Origin: Arbacia lixula | Lineage: Eukaryota; Echinodermata; Echinoidea; Arbacioida; Arbaciidae | NCBI GenBank assembly: GCA_963669155.1 | Contig: OZ022595.1 | Location: 3,979,642 to 4,043,641 of the forward strand | Length of the DNA: 64,000 nt | Reading direction: 5' to 3' | In this document: in pieces, positions 1 through 11,200 of the stretch | Layout: each line of letters opens with the position of its first letter | How positions within the stretch are numbered: the stretch's first letter is position 1 | The notes under the pieces: model-generated | What the model was told of the DNA's origin: nothing | The model's database searches: none | The model's input: only the letters and a program-made list of their open reading frames with translations | Translations under genes and position numbers: made by a program

Positions 1-430
1 TGTAGAGGATCGGGGAGAAACACTTTAATCAGACATCCAGCATAGATCTCCGCTTAGGCAGCAGTCGTTCTTCTGGTGGTTTTCCACGTCGGTGAGATGC
101 GAGCTCCAGCTGCCGATAAAACTGAACTCGGACAGTTATGATCCGAACTTTGGAACGGAGCTCAATCTCCATTTGCCTGCTCGCCGTCGTTTGAGCTCGG
201 GCATCGCAGGTCAAGGCATGAGTCTGCATGGTAGCAGGGACTAGTGAAGGCCGAGGAGCTGAGAGGACCGCTGATAGGGTAGCGTCTAGCTGAGTGGCCA
301 AGTCAAGGGATGCTTCCGAGAGACAAGCCAAGCGACTGTGCCGAGGTCGACAACGAGTGTATCCGGCATTGATGGCGACCGAGCCAGGCTGAGGGGATCA
401 CCAGTTCAGGTCATCCAAGATAACCTAAGT
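1..430 (-). other. GC-rich open frame at the window edge, outside the array
   Basis: The first ~430 bases are clearly more GC-rich than what follows and have no match in the tandem units. A minus-strand open frame covers 331-29 (about 100 residues, Arg/Ala/Leu-rich, ending in a stop at 29-31). A pyrimidine-rich stretch ending in CAG lies upstream of it on that strand and could be a splice acceptor, so this may be the terminal exon of a neighbouring gene. It could equally be the end of a transposon that continues outside the window. No domain is recognised. Confidence 0.25.
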
Positions 431-2466
431 TATGTATTTGTGATTTGTTTCATATTATCTTTTATGCTCAATGTATTGTTTTGAACGAGAAAGTTACAAA
501 GATTTGAAACATTAAACTCGAGCATAACTGTATACGAACAGTTTGAATTTCTATTATTTCAGTGTCAGAGTAGCAGAAGAAAAAAAAAGTCACTCACGTG
601 ACACCATGCACTCATGTAGATGTTAAAAGATTTGCAACATTCTATTTTGATTTTTACATAATTATATTAAAGGCTTCTGTCTCATGCAAATACACGTTTT
701 TTGGTTTTTCATGAACAACTGTAATAAATCCATTACGTGTGCTTCGGTTTACTTTTCAATGCTTTTACTTACACATTAAAATTCATAATCTAATTGTTAA
801 TAACTAGCGGAGAGTCAAATCGAAAGGAAGAGGGGGCATTTAGAGGGGGCAGTGTGGGGTTCATTTGGGTATGCGGTATTCTGGATGTTGTTAGAAACGG
901 TTAATAAGCAATAATCTTTCCAAAAACGTTCCAATAACGATTTTTGGCCGAGTGAAGCTCGGTATTCGCATGTGCACAGAGATGCAGAAAGAACCACCTC
1001 ACACACACACACACTCACTCACAAACATCATTTCCTTAAACCACCGGGCAAGAGAAACGTTTTGACCTTAACTTTTTTGTGTCACACTAACTGCCGCTCT
1101 ATGTGATTTATATGTAATTAGTTTTACAAATTGCACCAATGACGCATGGAAAATTTAAAAGAAGCGATGTACTTTACAGATGAAGCAGCTCACACAAAAT
1201 ACGCAAACACGTCTTCAGTTTCAAACAACAATTCCGCCACCTGCCCCCTAGAGGCGATATTGGTATAAGGACTACTCCATTTGTTTCTTTAGTACTTGAT
1301 GGGCCTTATTTGTATCTGATTTGAGTGGGGTGTCCGAGTTCCATTTTACAGTAGTTTAACACCTCGAGACAATTGTATCGATAAATTAACATCATATAAC
1401 ATATAAATATGTTTAAGGAAACGACAACTTCATTTTTGTGGAGAACCGCGCTGAAATATAACTTCTTTGTCAACTTGATATTCTATTATATCCTCGTGAA
1501 ACGGATGTGAAAGTAAACGATGCACGTGAATGTAAACATTCGAAATTATGATAGATGGCGATGGAATAAATGGATATTGCAGTGAAAGTGAAATTTTGTT
1601 TTTATTTGTTTGTATGATGTGTTTGCTGGTGTGGATTCTTCAATACTTACGCAAACTGTCTTGCCTACTATGACAACGACGAATAAGCAACAAAAAGATT
1701 TCGTACCCTGAACAAATTATTCAATGAACAATTCAATGAATACCAACATAATCTCTCTTTTTTAGTAGATACTATTTAACATAGATAGCAATTGCTTTAG
1801 TTTAAACGAACTTACAAGTCCTCATATACGGGTGGTAGTTTGACACGATGCGGTAAAATATATTGTTTATAATAACAATCGTATAATGACTACGAGTCAC
1901 CAGAAATTAGCTGCTCCGCACGTAAGAGGAATCGTATGGGGCTTGTTAAAAACCCATTTGACTTTGATATGGGAGTACAACAGTTATGGTGGTGTTTAAA
2001 TCACGTCGGGATCACCAAGCTATGCACGAATAGCTTATTTTTGTTCTTCATTTGATTACGCTCTTCCATCTCTACTCATTCAGAATTCAGCAATTCAATT
2101 CTCAACACGAATAATGACACATCACTCAATATCCCAGTCTCAACATATTTCCATTGAATTCTTACCCAGTCCCGTATCAAGCTTAAGAGTATAATCAAAT
2201 TGCCATATCATATGCAACCGAATTGTTTAGAAACTACAATAAATGAATAAACTATTACACTACACAGTCAATATTCCATATCCTGTATACCATGACAAAA
2301 TCTTACGGGGAGGAAGTCATTTCCATATGCACCTGCTGATCTATCGAATAACTTGCTAGATTACCTGAGAAATGTAGAAGCAGGTGGAAAACGTCAGAGG
2401 TTATTTGAAAAAATGTCTGTGTCGATATTTGTACATATTACAATTATAAACCCCGTGCAACATTTC
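431..2466. other. Unit A 5' flanking DNA, no gene seen
   Basis: From 606 this is the shared upstream part of the tandem unit, AT-rich, with only short non-conserved frames. The matching stretches are 20886-22290 plus 23770-24240 in unit B and 38904-39555 plus 47189-48380 in unit C. It presumably contains the promoter region, but no convincing TATA or initiator element was identified. Confidence 0.5.
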
Positions 2467-2470
2467 CATT

Positions 2471-2850
2471 TGTAGCAGCTCAACTATTATCTCCGTGAAT
2501 ATATTGGGCTGAGACTTTGACAAAGGACCCCCCTGAAACTGAAACACTATTCTTCCCGAAGTCTGTTGTTTGTCACCTACTCGTGGTATTTCCGGTAATC
2601 GCCCGACCACGGTCAAAACATCCGACCAACCGCGGTCGGCAAATAAAACTTTCTTACACCGCGGAGCTCCGAGAAAGTTTACCACAATGGACAATGATTA
2701 ACGATGCGCTCCCGAACAAAGAAGCCGCCCACGAACATATTTTAGCCTCATCGGAGAAACTTCACTTCTTCATCTACTCTCGGTGAGTCAACACATATAT
2801 TTCTCCAGCGTATCTTGCACTATATTCAGTGGTGATACACGACCACTAAA
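2471..2850 (+). repeat. 5' LTR of the Gypsy element
   Basis: 380 bp, identical by eye to 7185-7564. It begins TGTAGCAGCTC and ends CGACCACTAAA. An AATAAA polyadenylation motif lies inside at about 2641-2646. An 89-codon frame crosses the LTR in both copies but is not part of gag. Confidence 0.95.
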
Positions 2851-2851
2851 T

Positions 2852-2869
2852 TGGTGACCCCGACGTGAT
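2852..2869 (+). other. Primer-binding site of the Gypsy element
   Basis: Starts one base after the 5' LTR with TGGTGACCCCGACGTGAT. The leading TGG is the complement of a tRNA 3' CCA end, as expected for minus-strand priming. The tRNA species was not assigned. Confidence 0.75.
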
Positions 2870-2913
2870 ACAGCAAGATATATACTTCGAACAAAGTACG
2901 TAATCCGACAACG

Positions 2914-3810
2914 ATGTCTACGACTACACCGACCGAATCGACGATGGAGGAGTCACCAGCAACATCGACATCGACGACGACCAGCATCGCCGCGCTGGGC
3001 GTTAAACTCCCACCTTACTGGCCGGCCGACCCACACGTGTGGTTTGCGCAAGTTGAGGCGCAGTTCTCCACCAGAAGGATAACGAACGAAGATACGAAAT
3101 ATTCGTATATAATCGCAGCACTCAACCCGGAAATTGCCCAAGAGGTACGTGACCTCATCATCAGCAAGCCGCCATCGACACCCTACTCCACACTGAAGGA
3201 GGCACTAATCCGCCGGACATCGGCGTCGGAGCAGAAACGCCTCCAACAGCTGCTAACGGAGGAGGAGCTTGGCGATCGCAAGCCATCGCAGCTGCTGCGA
3301 CGTATGCGGCAGCTCCTAGGTGATCGCCAGTTGGAGAGCTCTATTTTGAAGCAGCTTTTCATTAACCGTCTTCCTACCAACGTTCAATTGATTCTTGCAT
3401 CCACCAGCGAACGCATGGACATCGCGGAACTAGCTGACATGGCGGATAAAATTGTCGACATCGCCACAGGTGTGACTGTCAATGCTGTCGCGTCACCAGC
3501 CGCCCAGCCAGCTTTGACAGTTGCACAACTGCAAACAGACGTTCAGCAGTTAGCAGCACAGGTTAGCGCTCTGAGTTTCGAACTACGGCGGCGTGAACGA
3601 AGTCGGTCACGATCAGGCCAGCGCGGCAGTTATCGTAGTCGCGGACACCACGACCGCTCACCCAGCCCTGGCTCACGCAGCGGTGACAACGGTACATGCT
3701 GGTATCACGCTACGTATGGCGATCAGGCCCATAACTGCCGCGCACCCTGCACGTACGGCCGCACATACGACCGACAGCTCGACCAGGGAAACGCCAACGC
3801 CAGCGAATAG
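2914..3810 (+). CDS. gag: Gag polyprotein of the Gypsy element
   Basis: 298 residues from an ATG 63 bp beyond the 5' LTR. After a Ser/Thr-rich start comes the conserved core [20 protein letters not shown] (residues ~32-51), typical of the gag protein of many invertebrate Gypsy elements, then a helical region (to about 180). The C-terminal third is Arg/Ser-rich and basic, followed by one zinc-knuckle-like motif CWYH...HNC, which departs from the standard CCHC spacing but is usual in this gag group. The frame ends at TAG 3808-3810 while pol is already open in the -1 frame, so Gag-Pol is inferred to be made by -1 frameshifting. The protein would form the particle and package element RNA. Confidence 0.92.
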   Translation: MSTTTPTESTMEESPATSTSTTTSIAALGVKLPPYWPADPHVWFAQVEAQFSTRRITNEDTKYSYIIAALNPEIAQEVRDLIISKPPSTPYSTLKEALIRRTSASEQKRLQQLLTEEELGDRKPSQLLRRMRQLLGDRQLESSILKQLFINRLPTNVQLILASTSERMDIAELADMADKIVDIATGVTVNAVASPAAQPALTVAQLQTDVQQLAAQVSALSFELRRRERSRSRSGQRGSYRSRGHHDRSPSPGSRSGDNGTCWYHATYGDQAHNCRAPCTYGRTYDRQLDQGNANASE

Positions 3811-6800
3811 GTGCGACTGATTTCGCTGGCTCATCATCAACCACTCAAAGTCGCCTCTTTTACGTCACGGATCGTCAGACACGTCGGCGATTCCTGGTTG
3901 ACACGGGGGCCGAGGTGTCGGTTATCCCGCCGAGTAAACAGGACCGACAAAGGCCACGACCGGGACCACAGCTGTGCGCCGTCAATTCCACGCCCATCAG
4001 GACGTACGGCGAGAAATCGCTTGCACTCGATGTTGGCTTGAGAAGGAGTTACAAGTGGATATTTGTAATTGCCGACATCTCGACGCCAATATTGGGAGCC
4101 GATTTTCTGCGTCATTACGGCCTGATGGTCGACGTCACTCGACGGCAGCTGATCGACCCGACGACGACACTCAAAATTCAAGGCGTGCTTTCATCTGCCC
4201 AATCTCCTCATCCGTCGCTCGCCAAAGCCCCCTCGGTGAAATTCAACGATATCTTGGCAGATTACCCCACGATCACCAGGACGAATTTCACCGACACCGC
4301 CATCCGACACTCGGTTACGCACCATATATCGACGACGGGCCCGCCGGTCGTTCAGCGCCCGCGACGTCTTGCGCCTGACAAGCTCACAATCGCCCGCGCT
4401 GAATTCGACCACATGATGGAGCTCGGCATCATCCGCCCGTCGGAGAGTAACTGGGCGTCACCCCTCCACATGGTGCCGAAACGTACGGAGGGTGATTGGC
4501 GGCCATGTGGTGATTACCGAGCACTCAACGCTATCACACGCCCGGATCGATACCCCATCCCGCATATTCACGATTTTGCGGCGATGCTGGCAAACAAAAC
4601 CGTATTTTCGAAGATCGATCTCGTCCGCGCATACCACCAGATACCTATTGAGCCATCCGATATCCATAAGACCGCGATTACGACACCGTTCGGGTTATTC
4701 GAGTTTACTCGGATGCCTTTTGGCCTCCGGAATTCGGCCAACTCGTTTCAGCGATTCATCGACGAGGTCACGCGCGGACTCGACTTCTGCTACGCCTACA
4801 TCGACGACCTGCTCATCGCCAGTGACAGCATGGGGGCTCACGAGCATCATCTCCGCGCCCTTTTCGATCGGTTGGCAAGTTACGGCGTCGTGATCAATCC
4901 TGCCAAGTGCGAGTTTGGTGTGGCCTCGCTCGAGTTCCTCGGTCACCGCGTCGACCACGAGGGCATCCGGCCGCTCGAGAGCAAGGTCACATCGATCCGT
5001 GATTTCCCCTTGCCCACGTCTGTGCGCCAGCTGAGAGCCTTCTTGGGGTTGGTGAATTTCTACCGCCGATTTATCCCCCACTGTGCCGACATCGTCCATC
5101 CGCTCAACGAGCTACTGAAGTCGAAGAACACGCGTTCTTTCCATCTTTCAGAGCAGGCACTTCACGCCTTTGAAGAGGTCAAACGTTCCCTTGCACGGGC
5201 TACCATGCTGACCCACCCTCAACAAGGCGCCCCGCTGAATGTTGTCGTCGACGCTTCCGATGTCGCGATCGGGGGTGTTTTGCAGCAGCGGATCGGCAAT
5301 GAATGGCAACCCATCGCATTCTTCTCCCAGAAGCTCAAATCAGCTGAAACACGGTATAGTACTTTTGGGAGAGAATTGCTCGCAATATATCTCACGATTC
5401 GCCATTTTCGCCATGCTGTTGAGGGGCGCGATTTTCACGTCCTAACAGATCACAAACCCCTCACCCATGCACTATCGGCAAAGCAAGATCGATATTCGCC
5501 GCGTGAAATTCAACATTTGGATTTCATTTCCCAATTCACGGCAGATATCCGACATGTCAAAGGGGCGGACAACGCAGTTGCCGATGCGTTATCTCGGATC
5601 GACATCAACGCTCTCATGAACCCGCCCACCGACATCGCTTCATCGCCACCACTTGACTTCGTGCTCGTTGCCCGGCAACAGAAGGACTGCGAGGAGTTGG
5701 CTGCATTGCGTAGCCATGGCAACGCCTCGTCCCTCAAGCTCGAGTCTGTTCCCATTCCGGGCTCCGCGGATACACTCGTCTGCGATATGTCTACGGGTCA
5801 ACCGCGCCCGTACGTTCCCACTGCCGCGCGGAGAGAGATTTTTGACCACATTCACAACCTCTCTCACCCCGGTATACGCGCCACGCAACGCCTCATCACA
5901 CAACGCTTTGTTTGGCCCAAAATGAACAAAGATGTACGCCGCTGGGCTCAAGCATGCATCGCGTGTCAGCGCTCGAAAGTCAACCGACATGTTAACGCCC
6001 CGCTCTCTACCTTCGCCACGCCCGATGCCCGTTTCGACCACGTTCACGTGGATATTGTGGGCCCTCTCCCGCCAAGCGAGGGTTTCACTTATCTACTGAC
6101 CTGCGTGGATCGTTTCACACGGTGGCCGACCGCGGTTCCTATCGCCGACATCACAGCCGACACCGTCGCCCGCACGCTCGTCACGCACTGGATAGCGCAC
6201 TATGGCACTCCGTCGACGATCACCACTGACCGTGGACGCCAATTCGAATCTGCGCTGTTCTCATCGCTCATGACATTGCTCGGTGCACGACGCATCCGCA
6301 CTACCGCCTACCATCCATGCGCTAACGGGATGGTAGAGCGCTTCCACCGCCAACTGAAATCGTCCCTCAAAGCCCGTTGTCATGTGAAATGGACCGAGAG
6401 CTTGCCGCTAGTCTTGCTTTCCATTCGGACCACGATCAAGCAAGACGTCGGGCACTCTCCGGCTGAACTCGTATATGGCACGACCCTTCGCCTACCTGGT
6501 CAATTTGTGGACGGACCGCCTCTTCCCGACGTCATCGACGCCACCGACTACGTCCACCGACTTCAACGCACGATGCGCGCTATTCGGCCGTCTCCGCCAC
6601 GACAGCAGCAACGGTCTTCCCATCTCCCCGACGAACTGAGAACCTGTACCCACGTGTTTGTCCGACATGACGCCGTCCGCAAACCGTTGCAACCCCCGTA
6701 CGACGGCCCGTATCGCGTCGTAAAACGCGCTGACAAGCATTTTACCATCGACATCAATGGTAGAACCGACACCGTCAGCGTCGACAGGCTTAAAGTCGCG

Positions 6801-6980
6801 CACATCGATCCATTGCCCGTTTCGCCTTCGAGCTCGACTTCGATATCGCCAACCGCTCCAGTCCACGTGGACGCTACCCCCTCGACCACGCCCACCGCCG
6901 AGCTGCCAAGCCGACCGCGCACCCGCTCGGGCAGGAAAGTTCATTGGCCTGCACGGTTCGAACACTTTAAATTCATTTAA
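3801..6980 (+). CDS. pol: Pol polyprotein (protease, RT, RNase H, integrase) of the Gypsy element
   Basis: One open frame, -1 relative to gag and overlapping its end. Domains in order: aspartic protease with the catalytic [12 protein letters not shown] at about 3894-3929; reverse transcriptase with [14 protein letters not shown] and the catalytic YIDD (about 4797-4808); RNase H starting at [11 protein letters not shown] (about 5248); the integrase zinc finger with paired H and paired C (CIACQRS, about 5950-5975); and the integrase core with the D-D-E triad seen in [16 protein letters not shown] and NGMVERFHR (about 6045-6340). The integrase C-terminus carries the GPY/F-type stretch [12 protein letters not shown]. 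No stop or frameshift was found. There is no independent start codon near the frame opening, which supports a frameshifted Gag-Pol fusion. The first ~35 codons given here are the region in which the shift must occur. Confidence 0.94.
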   Translation, partial: QRIGATDFAGSSSTTQSRLFYVTDRQTRRRFLVDTGAEVSVIPPSKQDRQRPRPGPQLCAVNSTPIRTYGEKSLALDVGLRRSYKWIFVIADISTPILGADFLRHYGLMVDVTRRQLIDPTTTLKIQGVLSSAQSPHPSLAKAPSVKFNDILADYPTITRTNFTDTAIRHSVTHHISTTGPPVVQRPRRLAPDKLTIARAEFDHMMELGIIRPSESNWASPLHMVPKRTEGDWRPCGDYRALNAITRPDRYPIPHIHDFAAMLANKTVFSKIDLVRAYHQIPIEPSDIHKTAITTPFGLFEFTRMPFGLRNSANSFQRFIDEVTRGLDFCYAYIDDLLIASDSMGAHEHHLRALFDRLASYGVVINPAKCEFGVASLEFLGHRVDHEGIRPLESKVTSIRDFPLPTSVRQLRAFLGLVNFYRRFIPHCADIVHPLNELLKSKNTRSFHLSEQALHAFEEVKRSLARATMLTHPQQGAPLNVVVDASDVAIGGVLQQRIGNEWQPIAFFSQKLKSAETRYSTFGRELLAIYLTIRHFRHAVEGRDFHVLTDHKPLTHALSAKQDRYSPREIQHLDFISQFTADIRHVKGADNAVADALSRIDINALMNPPTDIASSPPLDFVLVARQQKDCEELAALRSHGNASSLKLESVPIPGSADTLVCDMSTGQPRPYVPTAARREIFDHIHNLSHPGIRATQRLITQRFVWPKMNKDVRRWAQACIACQRSKVNRHVNAPLSTFATPDARFDHVHVDIVGPLPPSEGFTYLLTCVDRFTRWPTAVPIADITADTVARTLVTHWIAHYGTPSTITTDRGRQFESALFSSLMTLLGARRIRTTAYHPCANGMVERFHRQLKSSLKARCHVKWTESLPLVLLSIRTTIKQDVGHSPAELVYGTTLRLPGQFVDGPPLPDVIDATDYVHRLQRTMRAIRPSPPRQQQRSSHLPDELRTCTHVFVRHDAVRKPLQPPYDGPYRVVKRADKHFTIDINGRTDTVSVDRLKVAHIDPLPVSPSSSTSISPTAPVHVDATPSTTPTAELPSRPRTRSGRKVHWPARFEHFKFI

Positions 6981-7170
6981 TGGGCATTATTCGTGCCTGT
7001 ACTGTTTTTCGTAACTTGTTCGCCTTTTCAAACTTTTCGACCGTTCTCGCACCTTATTTTATGTTCATGATAATGTTTCATCGGTCCGACGACATTCGAC
7101 TTAACATTCACGTCCATCATAGTTTCGAATCGTTTATTCATCGTTCGCATCATTTTCGTATGACGCTCTC

Positions 7171-7184
7171 TAGGGGGGAGCTAA
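7171..7184 (+). other. Polypurine tract of the Gypsy element
   Basis: The stretch TAGGGGGGAGCTAA lies immediately before the 3' LTR, the expected place and composition for plus-strand priming. Confidence 0.8.
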
Positions 7185-7564
7185 TGTAGCAGCTCAACTA
7201 TTATCTCCGTGAATATATTGGGCTGAGACTTTGACAAAGGACCCCCCTGAAACTGAAACACTATTCTTCCCGAAGTCTGTTGTTTGTCACCTACTCGTGG
7301 TATTTCCGGTAATCGCCCGACCACGGTCAAAACATCCGACCAACCGCGGTCGGCAAATAAAACTTTCTTACACCGCGGAGCTCCGAGAAAGTTTACCACA
7401 ATGGACAATGATTAACGATGCGCTCCCGAACAAAGAAGCCGCCCACGAACATATTTTAGCCTCATCGGAGAAACTTCACTTCTTCATCTACTCTCGGTGA
7501 GTCAACACATATATTTCTCCAGCGTATCTTGCACTATATTCAGTGGTGATACACGACCACTAAA
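7185..7564 (+). repeat. 3' LTR of the Gypsy element
   Basis: 380 bp, identical by eye to the 5' LTR and followed by the second CATT target copy (7565-7568). It is in the sense orientation relative to gene 1, so transcripts or enhancer activity from it could reach gene 1; this is inference. Confidence 0.95.
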
Positions 7565-8136
7565 CATTCATTGCGTGTTACGTTGCAGTACAGTATACGT
7601 AGACATGCAATTATGCCTATGTGTTATGCGCTACACGTTTGGTTATTATTACTACTTTGCATCTCTTCTTAAAAAGAGTTGGCTACTTTTGATTCTCTAT
7701 TCAAGTGGAGATGAGCGGAGTCTTTGACAGTTCTCCAGTAAAACAAAGGTTTGTAAGTGGTAGGATACTTGAGCGTATTCTGTGTTCTATCAGTTTCACT
7801 CCTGCGACGCATATGTCGATGATAAATTATGAGAATTATGTATGGTGTATTCACAAAGTAACCAGATCACTTGCATTTTGCTTGCGCAATATTCACATCA
7901 ATCTTGTCATCATACCACTGGACAATTTCTTACTCCGCGCTCTTCTTCAAAATTACCCGTGCGGACATTAACGACCGCCATGTTTTTCCAAAGCTGAAAA
8001 AGGTTACAGCTGAGAGAAGACACATTCAGATACTGGGAAAAGGGATGTGTAATAATATTGGAGCATCAATGTTGGTTCCAATAAGTTTGTGTTTAATTGA
8101 TATGATTTGATGCTACTTTATTACAAAGACGTGGTC

Positions 8137-8221
8137 ATGTCTTCCGTTCTGCTCTTTACTTTGCTGTATCTCGCTTGTGTGGAAGTGATCGTGTTTACGA
8201 ACGTGACGCAGGCACAACGAT
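8137..8221 (+). CDS. Gene 1 exon 1: signal peptide
   Basis: 28 codons plus one base. The ATG opens a hydrophobic segment (LLFTLLYLACVEVIVF) and a small-residue cleavage region near TQA|QR. The donor is GTGAGG. If unspliced, the frame stops 11 codons later. The counterparts 24786-24870 and 48944-49028 have the same length and phase. Confidence 0.85.
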
Positions 8222-11200
8222 GTGAGGATTGTCATGTCACCTGTTATCTGAAGTAGTGTTGGACGAAAGACAAACCAATCAAAGGATTTATGACTAGTAA
8301 ATGGTGAAGGAGAGAGAGACAGTAGGCGAAGGAGAGAGTTTGGGATAGTGTATATATTAATAGCAGAAGAGGATAGGAGAGTGCGGGAGATTCATGAGAG
8401 TGCTAGAGAGTGCGACAGACTTTCTGGGGGTTTTAACAAGTTTCAATACTGGGATTCCTAAATAATGAATCACTAAATATCACAGCCATATTAAAAGTAC
8501 TTGTATTAATTTTACAGACAAACGGTCTCTGGATTGTGACGATAGAGCAACAATCACATCGCCTGCATTCCCGGATAATTATCCTAAAAAATGCAGATAT
8601 CGAATGAAACATACTAGCTGTTCTAAATCGACGAATTCTTGTCAGATTCAATTATTTTAATATTTAGGAAGCTCATGACATGGTATTAATGCTGGATCCC
8701 CTCAAAAAGCTGAATGGTGGTTGGTACATTGGTCAAAAGATAGATTTAACATTCATTACGCTCTCCAAAACGTGCCTCACTCTTCACCTTTCAATGCTTA
8801 GTTCTGTGATCTGAGAATGACGTAATACTAAATAAATTTGGACATACATTTGTCCCAAACGCTACATCTCTTTCGACAATTTTGTAAAGGTTCGCCACTG
8901 GTGAATAGTGATGATAACATTTCGGTGATAACAATGGTTTCTAAGATGAATCATGAATCACTGAATCTCAGGCAATGACAAATGAAAAATATATTGATCG
9001 TAAATGCACTTTTGCCCCATTACAGACAGCCAGACTCTGGATTGTGACGATGGAGCAACAATCACATCGCCTGCATTCCCGGATAATTATCATAACAATG
9101 CAGATGTTGAATGGAACATACTAGCTGTTCTAAGTGGACGGATTGTTGTCAGCTTTAATTATTTTAGTGTTGAGGAACTTATGGACATACTATGCATGTT
9201 GGATCCCTTCAGTAAGCTGAATAATGACGGTTACACTGGTCTACAGACAGATTCACCGCCGTACCTGTCGCAAGGAAATCGCCTCACCATCTTGTTTACT
9301 TCGTCAAAACTTGGGCGCAGGCGGGGATTTAATTTGACGATATCCTGCTATGAACAAGCATGTGAGTTAACCAAATTCAATCTGTTAAATTAATTGCAAC
9401 AGCAAAAAAAAAAAAAAAGAAACAGCCAATCACGTAAGTGACACTAGAGAACTATAATGAAATGTTTTGGATTTGTCCATTAATCTTTGTTAGCGATGCA
9501 TTCTTACATGATTGTAACACGTAAATAATCTTAAACCTTGATGCATAGTCATTATTATTAAATAAGCACTGGTCTCTTTGTCCACTTAACACAAGTTTAG
9601 GTCCAAAAAGATAATATCCCCCGTGTGCGTGAGGTGCCATGAAATTAACGTACAGGCATTGATGCGACTGGTATCAGGATGTGTCATTATCAAACACACT
9701 TGACGTATCAACTTATGACAGAAGACGTAAAACTCGCAATGCCGGTAAATGGTTTCACAGTTCTTAAAAGCGTAGCGATGGCGGGAATCGAATACAGCAT
9801 CACATGGCGTAACGGATGTATTAGCTTAGCGCATCTTCACTTTCACATCGGACACTATAAGACACTGGCCCATTACATTGATCCATTCCTTGCGACTGGC
9901 TCTATTGCATACATCAGTTTCATTTTCACATAATTATTGTTTTCATTTGCATCACATGAGACAATTTTTAGCTATTATGCGTACTGACATCAGTTTTCAT
10001 TTGTATAATCGATCATTCTGAAGTAACTGAATTACGGTTTCTTCTGGCGTTGTCTAGCTTCTGTCATGCAGGTCCGGCTGGTCAACAGTGATCCCCTGGA
10101 GGAAGGGTTGGTGGAGCTTTCACGGATGGGCGGAAACTGGACAAGGGTTTGTGAAGATGACTTCGAGGAGGAGCTCGCTCTTGTAATCTGTAGACAACTT
10201 GGTTATCCTGCAGTAGAAGGGATATTCTTTGAGAATGAGGCATGTGCAGGGAGAAGCTGTGTTAAGGCTCCACAATGTAGTGAGTGTTATCTTGATATTA
10301 TCCTTACTCCGGACGTATCACATTTGAAGTACATATCAAAATACCGAATATGCCGATCGTGTCCGTAATGATGCTATAATCATATAATTGTGACATTTAT
10401 CAGAAGAATTAGGAAAAGGGAGAGTTTGGAAATTAGACGGACGTTCCCAATTTGTATTTACTTAATGTTTTATTTTTTTATTCAAATAATCAAATACATA
10501 TAATCTAAATGACTGGAGGAACCAATGAAAGAGATCTCAAATACCATACAAAGTTGGAACATTTGTTGCAGAAACACAACCATTTTGAGCAGTGTATGCA
10601 TGAAAGTCGTTATGCTCTGCATTTACACTTAATTTGTACTCGAGAAAATAAAGTTGAATATTCCAGTCATCACAAATAATAACATGTTTATGAGATGTCT
10701 GTTCATTCCAGGAGAAAAGTCCTACCGTCTTGACGACTGTTCTGTGTCCTATGAAGAATGCCAATCTCATAACGGTCTACGAGTGCAATGCCACAGTAAG
10801 TATTTTTTTTTAAATTGTATGATATTTAGGATCTTCCTCAATTGGATGAGATAAGCAAAGTACATTACCCCACATTTCTACTCATGTACTCGACAAGCTG
10901 TTAGAAAAAATATAAACATAAACTTTTCTTATTCTCCACCTCCTTCCTTATACGTGGTAATGTTAAAGGATGAAAAGATAAGAATGTACGTAATAATGAA
11001 CATACATAATCTGAAGAAACATTGTACTTAATATTTGCTTTTCAAAGTATCCACACCAAACAGTTAACCCTAGTTAGTTATCTGGTGAGAATGTTATGCC
11101 CTTCCCAGACCACACTGAAGAGGTAATGTTGATAATAAACGAATGCCAATGTTTTTTTCTCATTTTCCAACTAGAGCCAGGTTATATTGGATGCTATAGG

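Larger units (their letters stand above)
2471..7564 (+). mobile_element. Complete Ty3/Gypsy LTR retrotransposon
   Basis: A 5,094-bp element with two 380-bp LTRs (2471-2850 and 7185-7564) that read as identical, flanked by the 4-bp target duplication CATT (2467-2470 and 7565-7568). The empty site is visible in units B and C (about 24230-24245 and 48368-48383). It has a primer-binding site directly after the 5' LTR, a gag frame, an overlapping pol frame with protease, reverse transcriptase, RNase H and integrase in Ty3/Gypsy order, and a G-rich polypurine tract before the 3' LTR. There is no envelope frame. LTR ends are TGTAGCAG...ACTAAA rather than the usual TG...CA. Identical LTRs and open frames suggest a recent and possibly still active insertion. 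It lies in the same orientation as gene 1 and ends 572 bp before that gene's start codon. Confidence 0.96.

Noticed and set aside
2517..2786. 89-codon frame, identical at 7231-7500
   Set aside because: Lies wholly within the Gypsy LTRs; identity reflects the LTR pair, not a gene.
7705..7971. 88-codon frame just upstream of gene 1, nearly identical at 48512-48778
   Set aside because: Broken in unit B, no domain, and the A/C similarity is explained by recent duplication or conversion of the region.
9679..9933. Frame conserved in three units (also 26252-26446 and 50557-50790) as a possible extra exon
   Set aside because: No acceptor/donor pair in phase 1, no domain, and conservation is no better than the surrounding intron; the start differs in unit B.
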